DNA of 64,000 nucleotides, from the NCBI RefSeq assembly GCF_029395495.1, contig NZ_CP113918.1:496001-560000 (forward strand), in the 5' to 3' direction. Below are positions 32,719 through 41,829 of the stretch, piece by piece. The DNA is from Bifidobacterium sp. ESL0769 (GTDB lineage: Bacteria; Actinomycetota; Actinomycetes; Actinomycetales; Bifidobacteriaceae). Under the pieces are notes generated by a model. That model did no database searches. It was not told where the DNA came from and saw only the letters and a program-made list of their open reading frames with translations. The position numbers and the translations under genes were made by a program. Each line of letters opens with the position of its first letter. The first letter of the stretch is position 1.

Positions 32719-32902
32719 CGCGACCCTTTCTCCTCATCTCCCAAAAGAAACTGGTTGCATTTTACCTTGTGTATCGAACTTTATACGTTTTGATAACTTA
32801 TCGTATGGTTTGGCACTGGCTGGTGGGGGCGGGAAAGGAAAATCCGCTTGGCTACGTAGGCTGGAACCATAGGTTTATTGCATTGCCAGACAAAGGAGCA
32901 AC

Positions 32903-33775
32903 ATGGTATTACATCGTAACTTGGGTCCGTTCGACACCACCGCCATTGGTTTGGGCGAGATGCCGCTGACCATCGAGAACAATTTCGGCGAGGCCAAGGG
33001 CGTCGAGACCATTCACGCCGCGCTCGACGCTGGCTGCCGCCACATCGACACGGCCTGGTCCTATTACTGCTCCGGTGGCGAAGAACAGACCGGCGAAAAG
33101 CTAGTCCGTCGCGCCATGGAAAGCTGGGACGGACCGAAGGACGAAGTCACCGTCGCCACCAAAATTGGTCACTTCCGCAACTTCGCCGACGACGGCACAA
33201 CCCCGACCTGGGGCGTCAACGGTCAGCCCGAGCACCTGATTGAGGCCGGCAAGCAGTCGGCGCTCGCGCTCGGCGTCGACACCATCGACCTGCTCTATTT
33301 CCATCGTCCCGACCCGTCCGTTCCTTATAACGAATCCATTGAGGCCATCAAACAGCTGCTGGACGAAGGCGTGGCCAAGGAAGCCGGCATTTCCAACGCT
33401 TCTGTCGAGCAGATCGACATCGCCCGTGGCATTTTGGGCGACAAACTCATCGCCGTGCAGAATCAGTTCTCGCCGACCTACCGCTCCACGCAGGATACGC
33501 TCGAATACTGCGAGAAGCTGGGCTTGGCGTTCGTCTGTTGGAGCCCGCTCGGAGGCTATCGCAAGGCCAAGGACGAGAGCAAATACGACCCGTTCCGCGA
33601 GGTTGGCCAGGCCCATGGGGTGAGCCACCAGCAGGTTGTACTCGCCTGGGAACTGAGCTTGGGCAAACATGTCTTCGTTATTCCCGGAGCCCATCGCCCC
33701 GAGACCATTCTTGACAGCCTCAAGGCCGGCGACCTCGAGCTCACCGACGAGGAGCTCGCCACACTCAACGCCTGA
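32903..33775 (+). CDS. Aldo/keto reductase
   Basis: This 290-residue NADPH-dependent oxidoreductase has the (beta/alpha)8 aldo/keto reductase pattern. The tetrad appears in HIDTAWSYY (Asp, Tyr), VATKIG (Lys) and LLYFHRPDP (His); AGISNASVEQ and the C-terminal VFVIPGAHRPETILDSL form the cofactor side. The start is set by AAAGGAG six bases upstream. Substrate cannot be inferred. It is divergent from the kinase gene and followed by a repeat-bearing gap. Confidence 0.9.
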   Translation: MVLHRNLGPFDTTAIGLGEMPLTIENNFGEAKGVETIHAALDAGCRHIDTAWSYYCSGGEEQTGEKLVRRAMESWDGPKDEVTVATKIGHFRNFADDGTTPTWGVNGQPEHLIEAGKQSALALGVDTIDLLYFHRPDPSVPYNESIEAIKQLLDEGVAKEAGISNASVEQIDIARGILGDKLIAVQNQFSPTYRSTQDTLEYCEKLGLAFVCWSPLGGYRKAKDESKYDPFREVGQAHGVSHQQVVLAWELSLGKHVFVIPGAHRPETILDSLKAGDLELTDEELATLNA

Positions 33776-33818
33776 AACCGTCGAACTGTTCTTGCAGCTA
33801 ATGGAGAAGGTGGAATGT

Positions 33819-33984
33819 GATGAAAAGTCGCAATTGCACCTTTCTATTTGCCGCCGCAGCATTGGCGACTTCTCAATGCGTTGTTTCCCGCACTCCACAC
33901 ACATTTGTGCGGGAAAAGTCGCAAAAATAAGTTAGGAATGCGTTGTTTCCCGCACAATAGACCCGGTTAGTGCGGGAAAAGTCG
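33819..33984. repeat. Tandem hairpin repeat, ~62-bp period
   Basis: Two full units each contain TTTCCCGCAC paired with GTGCGGGAAA (33884-33893 with 33907-33916, and 33946-33955 with 33970-33979). The 19-mer AATGCGTTGTTTCCCGCAC is identical in both, 62 bases apart. A partial unit stands to the left (GATGAAAAGTCGC at 33819). The repeat fills most of the 336-base gap before the U32 gene; no gene is seen there. Confidence 0.8.
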
Positions 33985-34111
33985 TATTCACACGTTCAAG
34001 GTGTGCTGCGATGTGTTGGGCTGTGGCGTTATACCGCGAGTTACCGTGGCCGCGTCGGTTTAGACTGGAACGGAGCAATTGGGCGAGGACGAGAACAGCA
34101 AGGGTGAAATA

Positions 34112-35641
34112 ATGGCTGAAAACAACGAAAACAAGCTGATTCAGACAACAATGGTACGGCGGAGGAAGCCCGAAGTACTGGCTCCGGCGGGCAACTTGCG
34201 TGGTCTGAAGACGGCCATCGACTTCGGTGCGGACGCTGTCTACTGCGGCGGCAAGGAATTCGGCATGCGCTCGGCGCCGAAGAACCTTTCGATGGACGAC
34301 CTCAAGGCTGGGGCGGAATATGCCCATGAGCGCGGGGCGCGTGTTTATGTGACGTGCAATGTGCTGCCACACAACAATGAGGTCGAGGACATCAAGACTT
34401 ATATTGCCCGCCTCGCCCAGACCGGTATCGACGCGCTGATCGTCACCGACATCGGCGTGATGATGGCCGCGCATTCCATAGCTCCGCAGCTTGAGCTGCA
34501 CGTCTCCACGCAGGCGGGTGTCACCAACTATCTGGCCGCCAACGCACTCTACGAGCTGGGTGCGCGACGTGTGGTGCTCGCCCGAGAGCTCGATTTGCAG
34601 GCTATTCGTGACATTCGCGCCAACATCCCGGAAGACATGGATATCGAGTGCTTCGTGCATGGCTCGATGTGCATGGCGTTTTCCGGTCGCTGCCTCATCT
34701 CCAACTACATGAACGGGCGCGACGCCAACCACGGCGAATGTTCGCAACCCTGCCGCTGGAAGTACCACGTCGTCGAGGAGAAGCGCCCTGGCCAGTTCTT
34801 CCCGGTCGAGGAGAACGACGAAGGCACATTCCTGTTCAATTCACAGGACATGTGCATGCTTGACCATCTCGACGACATGATCGACGCCGGCGCCACCAGC
34901 CTCAAGATCGAGGGCCGCGCCAAAAGCGCATATTACGTTGCGTCGATGGCTAACGCCTACAAATGCGCGGTCAATGAATATATGGTGCAACGCGGTTTTG
35001 AAGGCAAGGACGGCAACAAGATCAAGCCGTTCCATGATATGGTGCGCCGTTCCGACGTCGTGCGCGTGACCAAAGCGGTCGGTCAGCTTGAATCTAACGG
35101 TTCCATCGGTTTCCACGGTGTGCAAAGCGCCGGTGCCGAAGCCGCGGCCAAGACGACGATTTCCGCGACCGTGCCCGCTTTGGTGGGGGAGACGGCCACG
35201 AAAGCGCAGGGTTACGCCGAACCCAAGCACGTCGAACTGCCGCAATGGCTGAAAGACGAACCCTACAAAGTTTCGCACCGCGACTATTCCACTGGTTTCT
35301 ACTATCCGGAGCACAAAGCCGGGCAGAACACGGACCGCGGTGGGTACTTCCGCGACTGGCTCGTGGTCGGCGAGGTCATCGGTTACGACGAGGCGACGCA
35401 ACGTTTGACGCTGATGAGTCGTAACAAAATCGAGCCCGGGCAGCTCATCGAATTCCTGATTCCCGGGCGCGAACCCGTTGACTACACGGTCGCCGTTGGA
35501 GGAATGGAAGACGTCGACGGACAGAGTGTCGAGGAAATCAACAATCCGGCGCATGTCTTCTCGATGCCGTTGCCGTTTGCTGTGTCTGAGCATTCGATGA
35601 TCCGTTCTCACGCAAAGCAACGCACGCTCAAGGCTGAATAG
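34112..35641 (+). CDS. U32-family peptidase / tRNA hydroxylation-type protein
   Basis: The family includes TrhP (tRNA uridine hydroxylation) and RlhA (rRNA hydroxylation), as well as proteins annotated as collagenases. The N-terminal half matches well: LAPAGNLRGLKTAIDFGADAVY.. and the U32 signature around MDIECFVHGSMCMAFSGRCLIS, followed by conserved Cys in GECSQPCRWKY. The Cys set fits a metal or iron-sulphur site. ATG at 34112 (MAENNENKL) is preferred to an upstream TTG because AAGGG precedes it. RNA modification is the best inference; a protease role is less likely. Confidence 0.85.
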   Translation: MAENNENKLIQTTMVRRRKPEVLAPAGNLRGLKTAIDFGADAVYCGGKEFGMRSAPKNLSMDDLKAGAEYAHERGARVYVTCNVLPHNNEVEDIKTYIARLAQTGIDALIVTDIGVMMAAHSIAPQLELHVSTQAGVTNYLAANALYELGARRVVLARELDLQAIRDIRANIPEDMDIECFVHGSMCMAFSGRCLISNYMNGRDANHGECSQPCRWKYHVVEEKRPGQFFPVEENDEGTFLFNSQDMCMLDHLDDMIDAGATSLKIEGRAKSAYYVASMANAYKCAVNEYMVQRGFEGKDGNKIKPFHDMVRRSDVVRVTKAVGQLESNGSIGFHGVQSAGAEAAAKTTISATVPALVGETATKAQGYAEPKHVELPQWLKDEPYKVSHRDYSTGFYYPEHKAGQNTDRGGYFRDWLVVGEVIGYDEATQRLTLMSRNKIEPGQLIEFLIPGREPVDYTVAVGGMEDVDGQSVEEINNPAHVFSMPLPFAVSEHSMIRSHAKQRTLKAE

Positions 35642-35775
35642 TCTTGATGGTCAGCGCAATGGCCAAAGGGGTAATTGCCGTTGCCGATTTGTGATATGCG
35701 CAAGCCGTAGCTACCCTACGCCGGTTGAGCTATCGACAGGATGAAACGACTCAGGTACTCGGTAGAGTTGGGGCT

Positions 35776-36996
35776 ATGAGCAATTCCATGAACCAAACCG
35801 CCGAAAACGGGCAGTACGATGACACCATCCTCGACAGCAACGCCATCGCGCCGACTGACTCGGCGGGCAATCCTATTCCCGTCACGATTCCGATTGACTT
35901 GGCACCCGGCATCAAGGTCGTCTACACCACGCGGCTTGGCGGCGTGAGCACCGGCGATTGGGGAGACCTCAATCTTGGCGGCAAATCGGGGGATAGACCT
36001 GCCGCCGTGGAGGCCAACCGCGTCGCGTTGGCCAAGGCCGTGGGTGCGCCGCTTTCGTTGGTGGCACAGGTTCATTCCGGCCGTGCCGTCGATGTCGACG
36101 AATTCTTCGAGCGTAACGCGCCGTATGGCTGCGATTTTTCCGGCACGATCATCAGTTCCGGTGAAGGCGATGGTGACGGCGACGATAAAGCGAATGCCGA
36201 TGACGCCGATGAAATTGTAGTGGAACGCAATATCGAGGAAATCGACACGGATAATGGGGCCGAAATCAGCGAAACCGAAACACGCGCCGAAATACTCGAA
36301 CCTAATAACGTAAAAAATAATGAAAATTCTTCCGTAGGAACGCCGAAAGTCGCGAACCGGGCGACAACCTACCCGAGATTAGAAGCGGACGCTGAGGTCA
36401 CCGCGAAAACCGGCGTGGCTCTAGGGATGTTCGCCGCCGACTGTCTGCCGGTGTTGCTGGCCGACCCGCAAGCCGGTGTCATTGGTGCAGCGCACTGCGG
36501 ACGTAAGGGTTTGCAGCGTGGGGTCATCGGTGCTGCCGTCGAACTGATGGTGACCAAAGGTGCGAAGCCAGAACGCATCGTGGCTACGCTCGGCCCGTGC
36601 ATTTGCGGCGATTGCTACGAAGTGGGCGACGAAATCGCCGACGAATTCGACGCACAATTCCCCGGAACCTTCACCCTGACCCGCTTCGGCGGCCCCGGCA
36701 TCGACATCGCCAAAGCCGCACTTGCTGAGCTGGCCAAAGCAGGAATCCCGCGCGACAACGTCATCAGCTCCACACCGCGTGTTTCCGCCGCGACGCAATA
36801 TCTCGACCAAGACGCGGAACTCGCCGCGCTGTGTGCCGCCGACGGCGAAGGCAGCCCCGATCTGGCCGAACGTATCGGCGAGGTGCGCCATAGCCTGTGC
36901 ACGCTCGAAAACCCGCTCTGGTACTCGCATCGCCGGGCGTCGCTGGCTCGCAAGGCACACGAAGGCCGACTGCTCGCGCTCATCGTACGCGAATAG
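35776..36996 (+). CDS. pgeF: PgeF/YfiH-type multicopper-polyphenol oxidase family protein with acidic insertion
   Basis: Homologues act as purine nucleoside phosphorylases or muropeptide editors and were earlier called laccases. Zinc-site residues are seen in LVAQVHSG, ADCLPVLLAD, GAAHCGRKG and GPCICGDCYEVG. Between the first and second motif lies an insertion of about 80 residues rich in Asp, Glu and Asn (about residues 125-205), starting GEGDGDGDD, which the usual 250-residue protein lacks. The start at 35776 is a best guess; a TTG 51 bases upstream is the alternative. pcp follows after 52 bases. Confidence 0.85.
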   Translation: MSNSMNQTAENGQYDDTILDSNAIAPTDSAGNPIPVTIPIDLAPGIKVVYTTRLGGVSTGDWGDLNLGGKSGDRPAAVEANRVALAKAVGAPLSLVAQVHSGRAVDVDEFFERNAPYGCDFSGTIISSGEGDGDGDDKANADDADEIVVERNIEEIDTDNGAEISETETRAEILEPNNVKNNENSSVGTPKVANRATTYPRLEADAEVTAKTGVALGMFAADCLPVLLADPQAGVIGAAHCGRKGLQRGVIGAAVELMVTKGAKPERIVATLGPCICGDCYEVGDEIADEFDAQFPGTFTLTRFGGPGIDIAKAALAELAKAGIPRDNVISSTPRVSAATQYLDQDAELAALCAADGEGSPDLAERIGEVRHSLCTLENPLWYSHRRASLARKAHEGRLLALIVRE

Positions 36997-37048
36997 AAAA
37001 CCTCCTGTTGCAATTTTTAGCACCATACTCCGCGCTAAACTTGGAACC

Positions 37049-37762
37049 ATGGAACACTTGAACGTTGTCATCTCCGGTTTCGACCCTTACGAAGGCATCG
37101 AAAACAACCCTTCGCACGTGGTGCCGCACGCGCTGGTCGACCAAGGACTCGGTGATGTATCAGCGCTGGAAAGCGATGATGTATTACGTGACGTGGATAT
37201 CTCAATCAACGCCGTCGATTTGCCGGTGGACGTCAATGAATGCTGGCCGCAACTCAAGGAGACGCTGGAGGCGATGCACCCCGACATCGTCATCGCCACC
37301 GGTCTCAAGGCCGCCTCGCGCGGGATTCTCTTGGAACGCTGCGCCAACAACATCATCGACACGGCACGCACCACGATTTTGGGCGAGAAGACCGGCCTGC
37401 CCGCCGACCCTGCCGACGAAGCGTCGCGCAAACCGATTGCTTCGAACGGACCGGCGGCATTTTGGACGCGCCTGCCGTTGCGTTCCATTCTGGATGATTT
37501 CGCGGCTGAGGAGATTCCCTCCGCGCTGAGTTCTGATGCCGGTACGTTCGTCTGCAACTCGCTTTTCTACAACCTGATGAAATGGACTGCCTCGCAGCAC
37601 AAGGTGCTTTCTGGCTTCGTCAGCCTGCCGATCATCAACGAGGAACCGCATCCGCAGCATGGTTTGACGCTGGAGCAGCAGGTCGAGGCGTGCCGTGTGG
37701 TGGTCAGACAGACCGCTCGTTATTTCCTCGAACCGACGTCGTCCAATATTCTTATTGCCTGA
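37049..37762 (+). CDS. pcp: Pyroglutamyl-peptidase I family protein, His of triad changed
   Basis: This 237-residue cysteine peptidase family C15 protein should remove N-terminal pyroglutamate. The N-terminus ISGFDPYEGIENNPS is typical, the acid residue lies in LLERCANN and the nucleophile is Cys169 in GTFVCNSLFYN. The catalytic His of the family motif (GFIHVP) is replaced: the sequence reads GFVSLP with Ser192. Other His residues occur ten positions later in EEPHPQHG. Activity is therefore uncertain. It has no clear partner gene nearby. Confidence 0.82.
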   Translation: MEHLNVVISGFDPYEGIENNPSHVVPHALVDQGLGDVSALESDDVLRDVDISINAVDLPVDVNECWPQLKETLEAMHPDIVIATGLKAASRGILLERCANNIIDTARTTILGEKTGLPADPADEASRKPIASNGPAAFWTRLPLRSILDDFAAEEIPSALSSDAGTFVCNSLFYNLMKWTASQHKVLSGFVSLPIINEEPHPQHGLTLEQQVEACRVVVRQTARYFLEPTSSNILIA

Positions 37763-37803
37763 CAAACGCCGAATCGCGTGGTGTCTGTGTGGATTAGATG
37801 CAT

Positions 37804-37831
37804 TTGGACAGAAATTTTCCTAAAATATACT
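37804..37831 (+). promoter_or_regulatory. Sigma-A-type promoter of the DivIVA-like gene
   Basis: TTGGAC (37804-37809), a 16-base spacer and TATACT (37826-37831) precede the DivIVA-like ATG by 70 bases. Confidence 0.6.
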
Positions 37832-37900
37832 ACAATAAGCCATTAGTATTTATCAGCTTTCAAAAACTGCGACAGGAGTCGCAAAGCGAAAGGAATCACC

Positions 37901-39799
37901 ATGTCGGATGACCGCTTCACGACAGAATTGCGCGGGTATAACAAGGAGCAGGTGGATCAGGAGCTGGCTGCCCTGCAGCAGACGCTCGACCGCATGCGTT
38001 CGCAGGTCGATTCCAGTGACCAGACGATTTTGCAACTGCGTGCCCAGCTCGAGGAGGAGAAGAAGAACTCCAAGAAGGCTTCGCAGAGCAGTTCATTTGC
38101 CTCTTTGGGAGCCAACGCGCAGCAGATACTCACCAGTGCCGAGCAGACCAGCACGGAGCTCATCAACCGTGCCAAGCAGGACGCCGCAAGCACCCGCGCC
38201 GCCGCCCAGCACCAGGCTGAGACGTTGATTAACAACACCAAGCTCGATGCCCAGCACATCACCGATGAGGCCAATTCCAAGGCGGCCACCATCCTGGCCA
38301 AGGCGCAGACCGAGTCCGAGTCAATCACGACTTCCGCCAAGCAGGACGCCACCAGGCTGCGCGAGGAGACCGCGAAGAAGGTCACCGAGCAGCGTGACAC
38401 CATCGAAATCGAGCTGACCAACTCGCGTGAGGAGCACAACAAGCGCATGGCCAGCGAGAAGGCCAAGCAGGACCGCGAAATTGCCGAGCTCAAGGCCAAG
38501 ACCACCCAGCAGGTCGCTGAGCAGCGCAAGGCCGCCAACGACGAGGTTGCCAAGCTCAAGAGCGACGCCAGCGACCAGATCGAGACCGCGCTGGCCGAGG
38601 CCAACAAGAAGCTCGCCACCGTGCGTGAGCAGGTTTCGCGTATGACCACCGAAGCGCAGCGCAAGGCCACAGAGATCACCGACGATGCGAAGGCGAAAGC
38701 CCAGGGCATCACCGACGAGGCTGAAGTACAGCGCACCAAGACTATCAGCCAGGTCAACGCCGAGGTTGAGCAGATTCGCACCGACATCTCCAAGCAGCAG
38801 GAAGAGGCCACCGCAAAGGTCAACGACCTCTTAAAGCAGCTGGAGGAGAGCCGTGCCGCCGCGAAGAAGGAAGCGGACGGTCTGGTCTCCAAGGCCAAGG
38901 ACCTGCGCGACGAGGCTGACAACTATACCGTTACGAAGCGTCAGGAAGCCGACCGCAAGGCCGAAGAAATCGTTACGAAGGCCAAGCGGGATGCCGAGGC
39001 GCGCGTCGAGGAACGCCGCAAGGCCGCGCAAGGCGAGCTGGACGGGCTTCAGGATCGCATCAAGGATCTTCAGGAACGCGAATCGACCATCACCCAGCGC
39101 GTTACTGAGCTACGTTCGATGTTCACCAATGCGTTCGCCGGGTTCGGTTTCACCGACGGCAAGGATGCCGAGACTGGCGTCAACGTGCCTCTGGTCAACG
39201 CTGTGGCCAACGACCTTGATGATGCTGCACAAGAAGACAGGCAGCGGGATGAGAAGAACGAAGGCGACGGCCGCGGGGAAGTTGAGGGTGGTACTGCTCA
39301 TCAGGCTGCTCCTGTAGCCGCTCAGGCTCCTCAGGCTCCATCGCGTCCAACGGCTCCGGCGGCTGCTCCGGCACCTGGCCAGATGCCGGCGTCTTATGCG
39401 CCTGCCGGTGGTGCGGCTAGGAAGACGGTCTCGCAGCCCGCGCAGAATCATGGCCAAAACGGCGAAAATGCGCAGCACACGCAGACCCAGGCGAAACCGC
39501 AAGAATCTCGCACCCAGCAAGGTGGCGAGTCCGAGAATGGTATGCAGCATCTCTCCAATCTGGTGAACAATACTGAAAACAGGAAGCCTGCGACCAACGA
39601 CGCCAAGCCCGCCGCTCCTGCCGCATCCGCCGAGAATGCTCCTGCGGCCGCTAAGGATAGTCCGGCTGCTGCCCCTGCAAATCGTAAGGTTGCGGCCAAC
39701 GCGAAATTCGCGGCCACCAATAAGAGCCATATCAATTACGACAACGTCATCTTCCCTGAGGGCGGCGAACCTGCAGGTGGCGGTCCTGCCGAGGTTTAG
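37901..39799 (+). CDS. DivIVA-like coiled-coil protein
   Basis: The first residues FTTELRGYNKEQVDQELAALQ match the membrane-targeting DivIVA start. They are followed by about 380 residues of Lys/Glu/Ala/Gln coiled coil with repeated AK/AE heptads. The C-terminal third is a Pro/Ala/Gln-rich disordered region ending in PEGGEPAGGGPAEV. DivIVA-type proteins mark poles and septa and guide cell-wall growth in actinobacteria. At 632 residues it is longer than classical DivIVA/Wag31. A strong promoter precedes it and a 20-bp-stem terminator follows, so it is a single-gene transcript. Confidence 0.82.
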   Translation: MSDDRFTTELRGYNKEQVDQELAALQQTLDRMRSQVDSSDQTILQLRAQLEEEKKNSKKASQSSSFASLGANAQQILTSAEQTSTELINRAKQDAASTRAAAQHQAETLINNTKLDAQHITDEANSKAATILAKAQTESESITTSAKQDATRLREETAKKVTEQRDTIEIELTNSREEHNKRMASEKAKQDREIAELKAKTTQQVAEQRKAANDEVAKLKSDASDQIETALAEANKKLATVREQVSRMTTEAQRKATEITDDAKAKAQGITDEAEVQRTKTISQVNAEVEQIRTDISKQQEEATAKVNDLLKQLEESRAAAKKEADGLVSKAKDLRDEADNYTVTKRQEADRKAEEIVTKAKRDAEARVEERRKAAQGELDGLQDRIKDLQERESTITQRVTELRSMFTNAFAGFGFTDGKDAETGVNVPLVNAVANDLDDAAQEDRQRDEKNEGDGRGEVEGGTAHQAAPVAAQAPQAPSRPTAPAAAPAPGQMPASYAPAGGAARKTVSQPAQNHGQNGENAQHTQTQAKPQESRTQQGGESENGMQHLSNLVNNTENRKPATNDAKPAAPAASAENAPAAAKDSPAAAPANRKVAANAKFAATNKSHINYDNVIFPEGGEPAGGGPAEV

Positions 39800-39822
39800 T
39801 TTCGGCTTCGCTCGATTCGGAT

Positions 39823-39873
39823 AAATACGAAGTGCGCCGTGGTAATTTAAGCCACGGCGCACTTCGTATTTTT
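39823..39873 (+). terminator. Strong intrinsic terminator after the DivIVA-like gene
   Basis: A 20-bp perfect stem starts AAATACGAAGTGCGCC (39823) and ends at 39871, with a nine-base loop and T run. Because the arms begin with AAATAC it can also work in reverse. Confidence 0.92.
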
Positions 39874-40078
39874 GTGCTGTCTCGTCGTATCGTATTTTTG
39901 GGGTCTAGGTTAGCTCTTGTATAAGAGCCGAATATTCTGGCTGGTAGTCATATTTATCGTTATAGTCACTGATATCCCTGGATTTCGAGGCGTGTTGGCA
40001 TTCCCGGTTCCGATCTGCGTGTCGGATACGGCGCATGGAATATGGTGGAAAGTAAACCAATCAAAGGAGTATTTTCTG

Positions 40079-41416
40079 ATGAATGACATGAAGCCGTTGA
40101 GTGCCGAGCGTCTGGGACAGCTGCAGGATGATTTCGAGGCCAAGCCCGTCAACACGCTGGCGATGAACGCTGTTACGACCTCCGGCATCAACCCGGTGGC
40201 GCACAATTACGATCGCGCCCGCAGACTTCAGCGCCGCTTCTCCGTGACCGTCGACAACGGCGAAGTCACCAACCAGAACCGTTCCGGACGTTGCTGGCTC
40301 TTCAGCTCGCTCAACGTGGCGCGTTTCGTGGCCAAGAAGAATCTCAACTTGGATCAGTTCGAATTTTCGCAGAACTACGCCATGTATTATGACAAACTCG
40401 AGCGTATCAACTATTTCCTGCGTGATGTCGCAAATCTGGTGCGCACCGGCGAGCCCGCCGATTCCCAGCTCATGCAGCACCTGCTTGCCGACGTGATGGG
40501 CGATGGCGGTCAGTGGACCATGGCCATGAACGTCTACAAGAAGTATGGCGCCGTGCCCAAGGATTTCTTCCCGGAGACCGCGTCTTCAAAGTCGACCAGC
40601 GAGATGAACACGCAGCTGCGCCGTCTGCTGCACACGGCTGTGGCGCATATGTACGCCGACCCGTCGGTGATTGACCGCGTGGTGGACGAGACTGTTGAGG
40701 CCGGCCATCGCATGCTTACCATCCACTTGGGCGAGCCGCCGAAGAGCTTTGATTGGGAGTGGACCGACAAGGACGGTGCCTTCCATCGCGACGGCGAGAC
40801 CACGCCGGTCGAGTTCTGGAAGAAGTACGTTGGCAGCGCGGATCTTGAGGATTACGTCTGCCTCGTTGACGATCCTCGTGCTGAGCATGCCAAGGGCAAG
40901 AAGATCGGTATCGAGCATCTGGGCAACGTCGTTGGGGGAGACGCGACCGAATATCTCAACGTCCCCAACCAGTTCATGAAGGACTGCGTGCGTCGCATTT
41001 TGTCTGAGCTTAAGATGCCGGCGTGGTTCGGTGCGGATTGCCATCCGATGATGGACCGTGACAACGGCGCTTGGGCCACCGACCTTTACGAATACGGCAA
41101 GGTCTACGGCGTCGATTTCGATATGGACAAGGAAGCGCGCGTGCGTTACGGCGATTCCGCGATGAACCACGCGATGGCGTTCGTCGGCGTCGACGTGGCC
41201 GACGATGGCAAGACCACCAACCGCTGGCGCGTCGAGAACTCGTGGGGCTGCAAGGTGGCCGACAAAGGCTACTTCACCATGAGCGACGATTGGTTCAGCG
41301 AATACGTCTACGAGGTAGCCGTCCCGAAGTCGATGCTCCCCGCCGAATATCAGGCCGCCCTCACCGAGCCCGCGACCATGCTTCCCGCGTGGGATCCAAT
41401 GGGGGCTCTCGCATAG
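40079..41416 (+). CDS. pepC: Aminopeptidase C (bleomycin hydrolase family)
   Basis: This 445-residue cytoplasmic cysteine peptidase (C1B) cleaves N-terminal residues from peptides. Catalytic Cys is in NQNRSGRCWLFSSLN, His in MNHAMAFVGVDV and Asn in RVENSWGCK. AAAGGAG stands 9 bases before the ATG. Its last four codons and stop form part of the left arm of the first hairpin of the array that follows, so the 3' end of the mRNA would be structured. Confidence 0.96.
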   Translation: MNDMKPLSAERLGQLQDDFEAKPVNTLAMNAVTTSGINPVAHNYDRARRLQRRFSVTVDNGEVTNQNRSGRCWLFSSLNVARFVAKKNLNLDQFEFSQNYAMYYDKLERINYFLRDVANLVRTGEPADSQLMQHLLADVMGDGGQWTMAMNVYKKYGAVPKDFFPETASSKSTSEMNTQLRRLLHTAVAHMYADPSVIDRVVDETVEAGHRMLTIHLGEPPKSFDWEWTDKDGAFHRDGETTPVEFWKKYVGSADLEDYVCLVDDPRAEHAKGKKIGIEHLGNVVGGDATEYLNVPNQFMKDCVRRILSELKMPAWFGADCHPMMDRDNGAWATDLYEYGKVYGVDFDMDKEARVRYGDSAMNHAMAFVGVDVADDGKTTNRWRVENSWGCKVADKGYFTMSDDWFSEYVYEVAVPKSMLPAEYQAALTEPATMLPAWDPMGALA

Positions 41417-41715
41417 TGGGAAGCCCTGTGGGCTTCGCGCGCGAGAGCCCGTGGTCTCGTCTTAAGACGAGACCACGCAATATTGGGTGTTCGCTTAGCG
41501 AACTCAATAATTGCAGGGCCCGGAGGGCATTGGCCTGAAGAAAATAGCCCGGTGGGCTATTTTCGGCCAATACGCGCCTGAAACCGGCACCTGCCGGTTT
41601 CAGGCAACCACTTAAATCTAATCGAGTGAGATTTTGGTATAGATTAATTGGGCGCTCTCGCGTAAGAAAAGCCCTTTATGCAAGAGCTTGATGTCCCGTT
41701 TTAAAGCGGGACATC
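41403..41715. repeat. Array of seven distinct hairpins with a duplicated two-hairpin module
   Basis: Hairpins in order: A1 41403-41450 (GGGCTCTCGC/GCGAGAGCCC enclosing GAAGCCC/GGGCTTC), B1 41450-41477 (28-base perfect palindrome), C 41489-41503 (GTTCGCT/AGCGAAC), E 41529-41571 (ATTGGCC arms plus an 11-bp inner stem), F 41576-41605 (14-bp stem), A2 41654-41687 (GCTCTCGC/GCAAGAGC) and B2 41690-41715. A2-B2 repeats A1-B1. B1 and B2 (26-base cores) differ by four compensated base pairs and one wobble. No T tracts follow, so these are not ordinary terminators. The gap to the DAHP synthase holds no gene. Confidence 0.85.
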
Positions 41716-41760
41716 GTCATAATGATTGGACAAGTGGCGGTATTACATTGTTCAATCGAT

Positions 41761-41766
41761 TATAAT
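41761..41766 (+). promoter_or_regulatory. -10 box before the first DAHP synthase
   Basis: A perfect TATAAT lies 63 bases before the start. No good -35 is visible at the right distance. Confidence 0.35.
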
Positions 41767-41829
41767 GAATAACCTGTTGTCGATTTTGCTTGGCAGCGGC
41801 GAATATCCACGAAAGTAAAGGAGGGAATG

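Noticed and set aside
33819-33984. CRISPR-like array
   Set aside because: Only two to three units, each palindromic, spacers not unique, and no cas genes.
41403-41715. Integron attC or retron msr/msd region
   Set aside because: No integrase or reverse transcriptase in the window, and the hairpins lack the conserved attC core sites.
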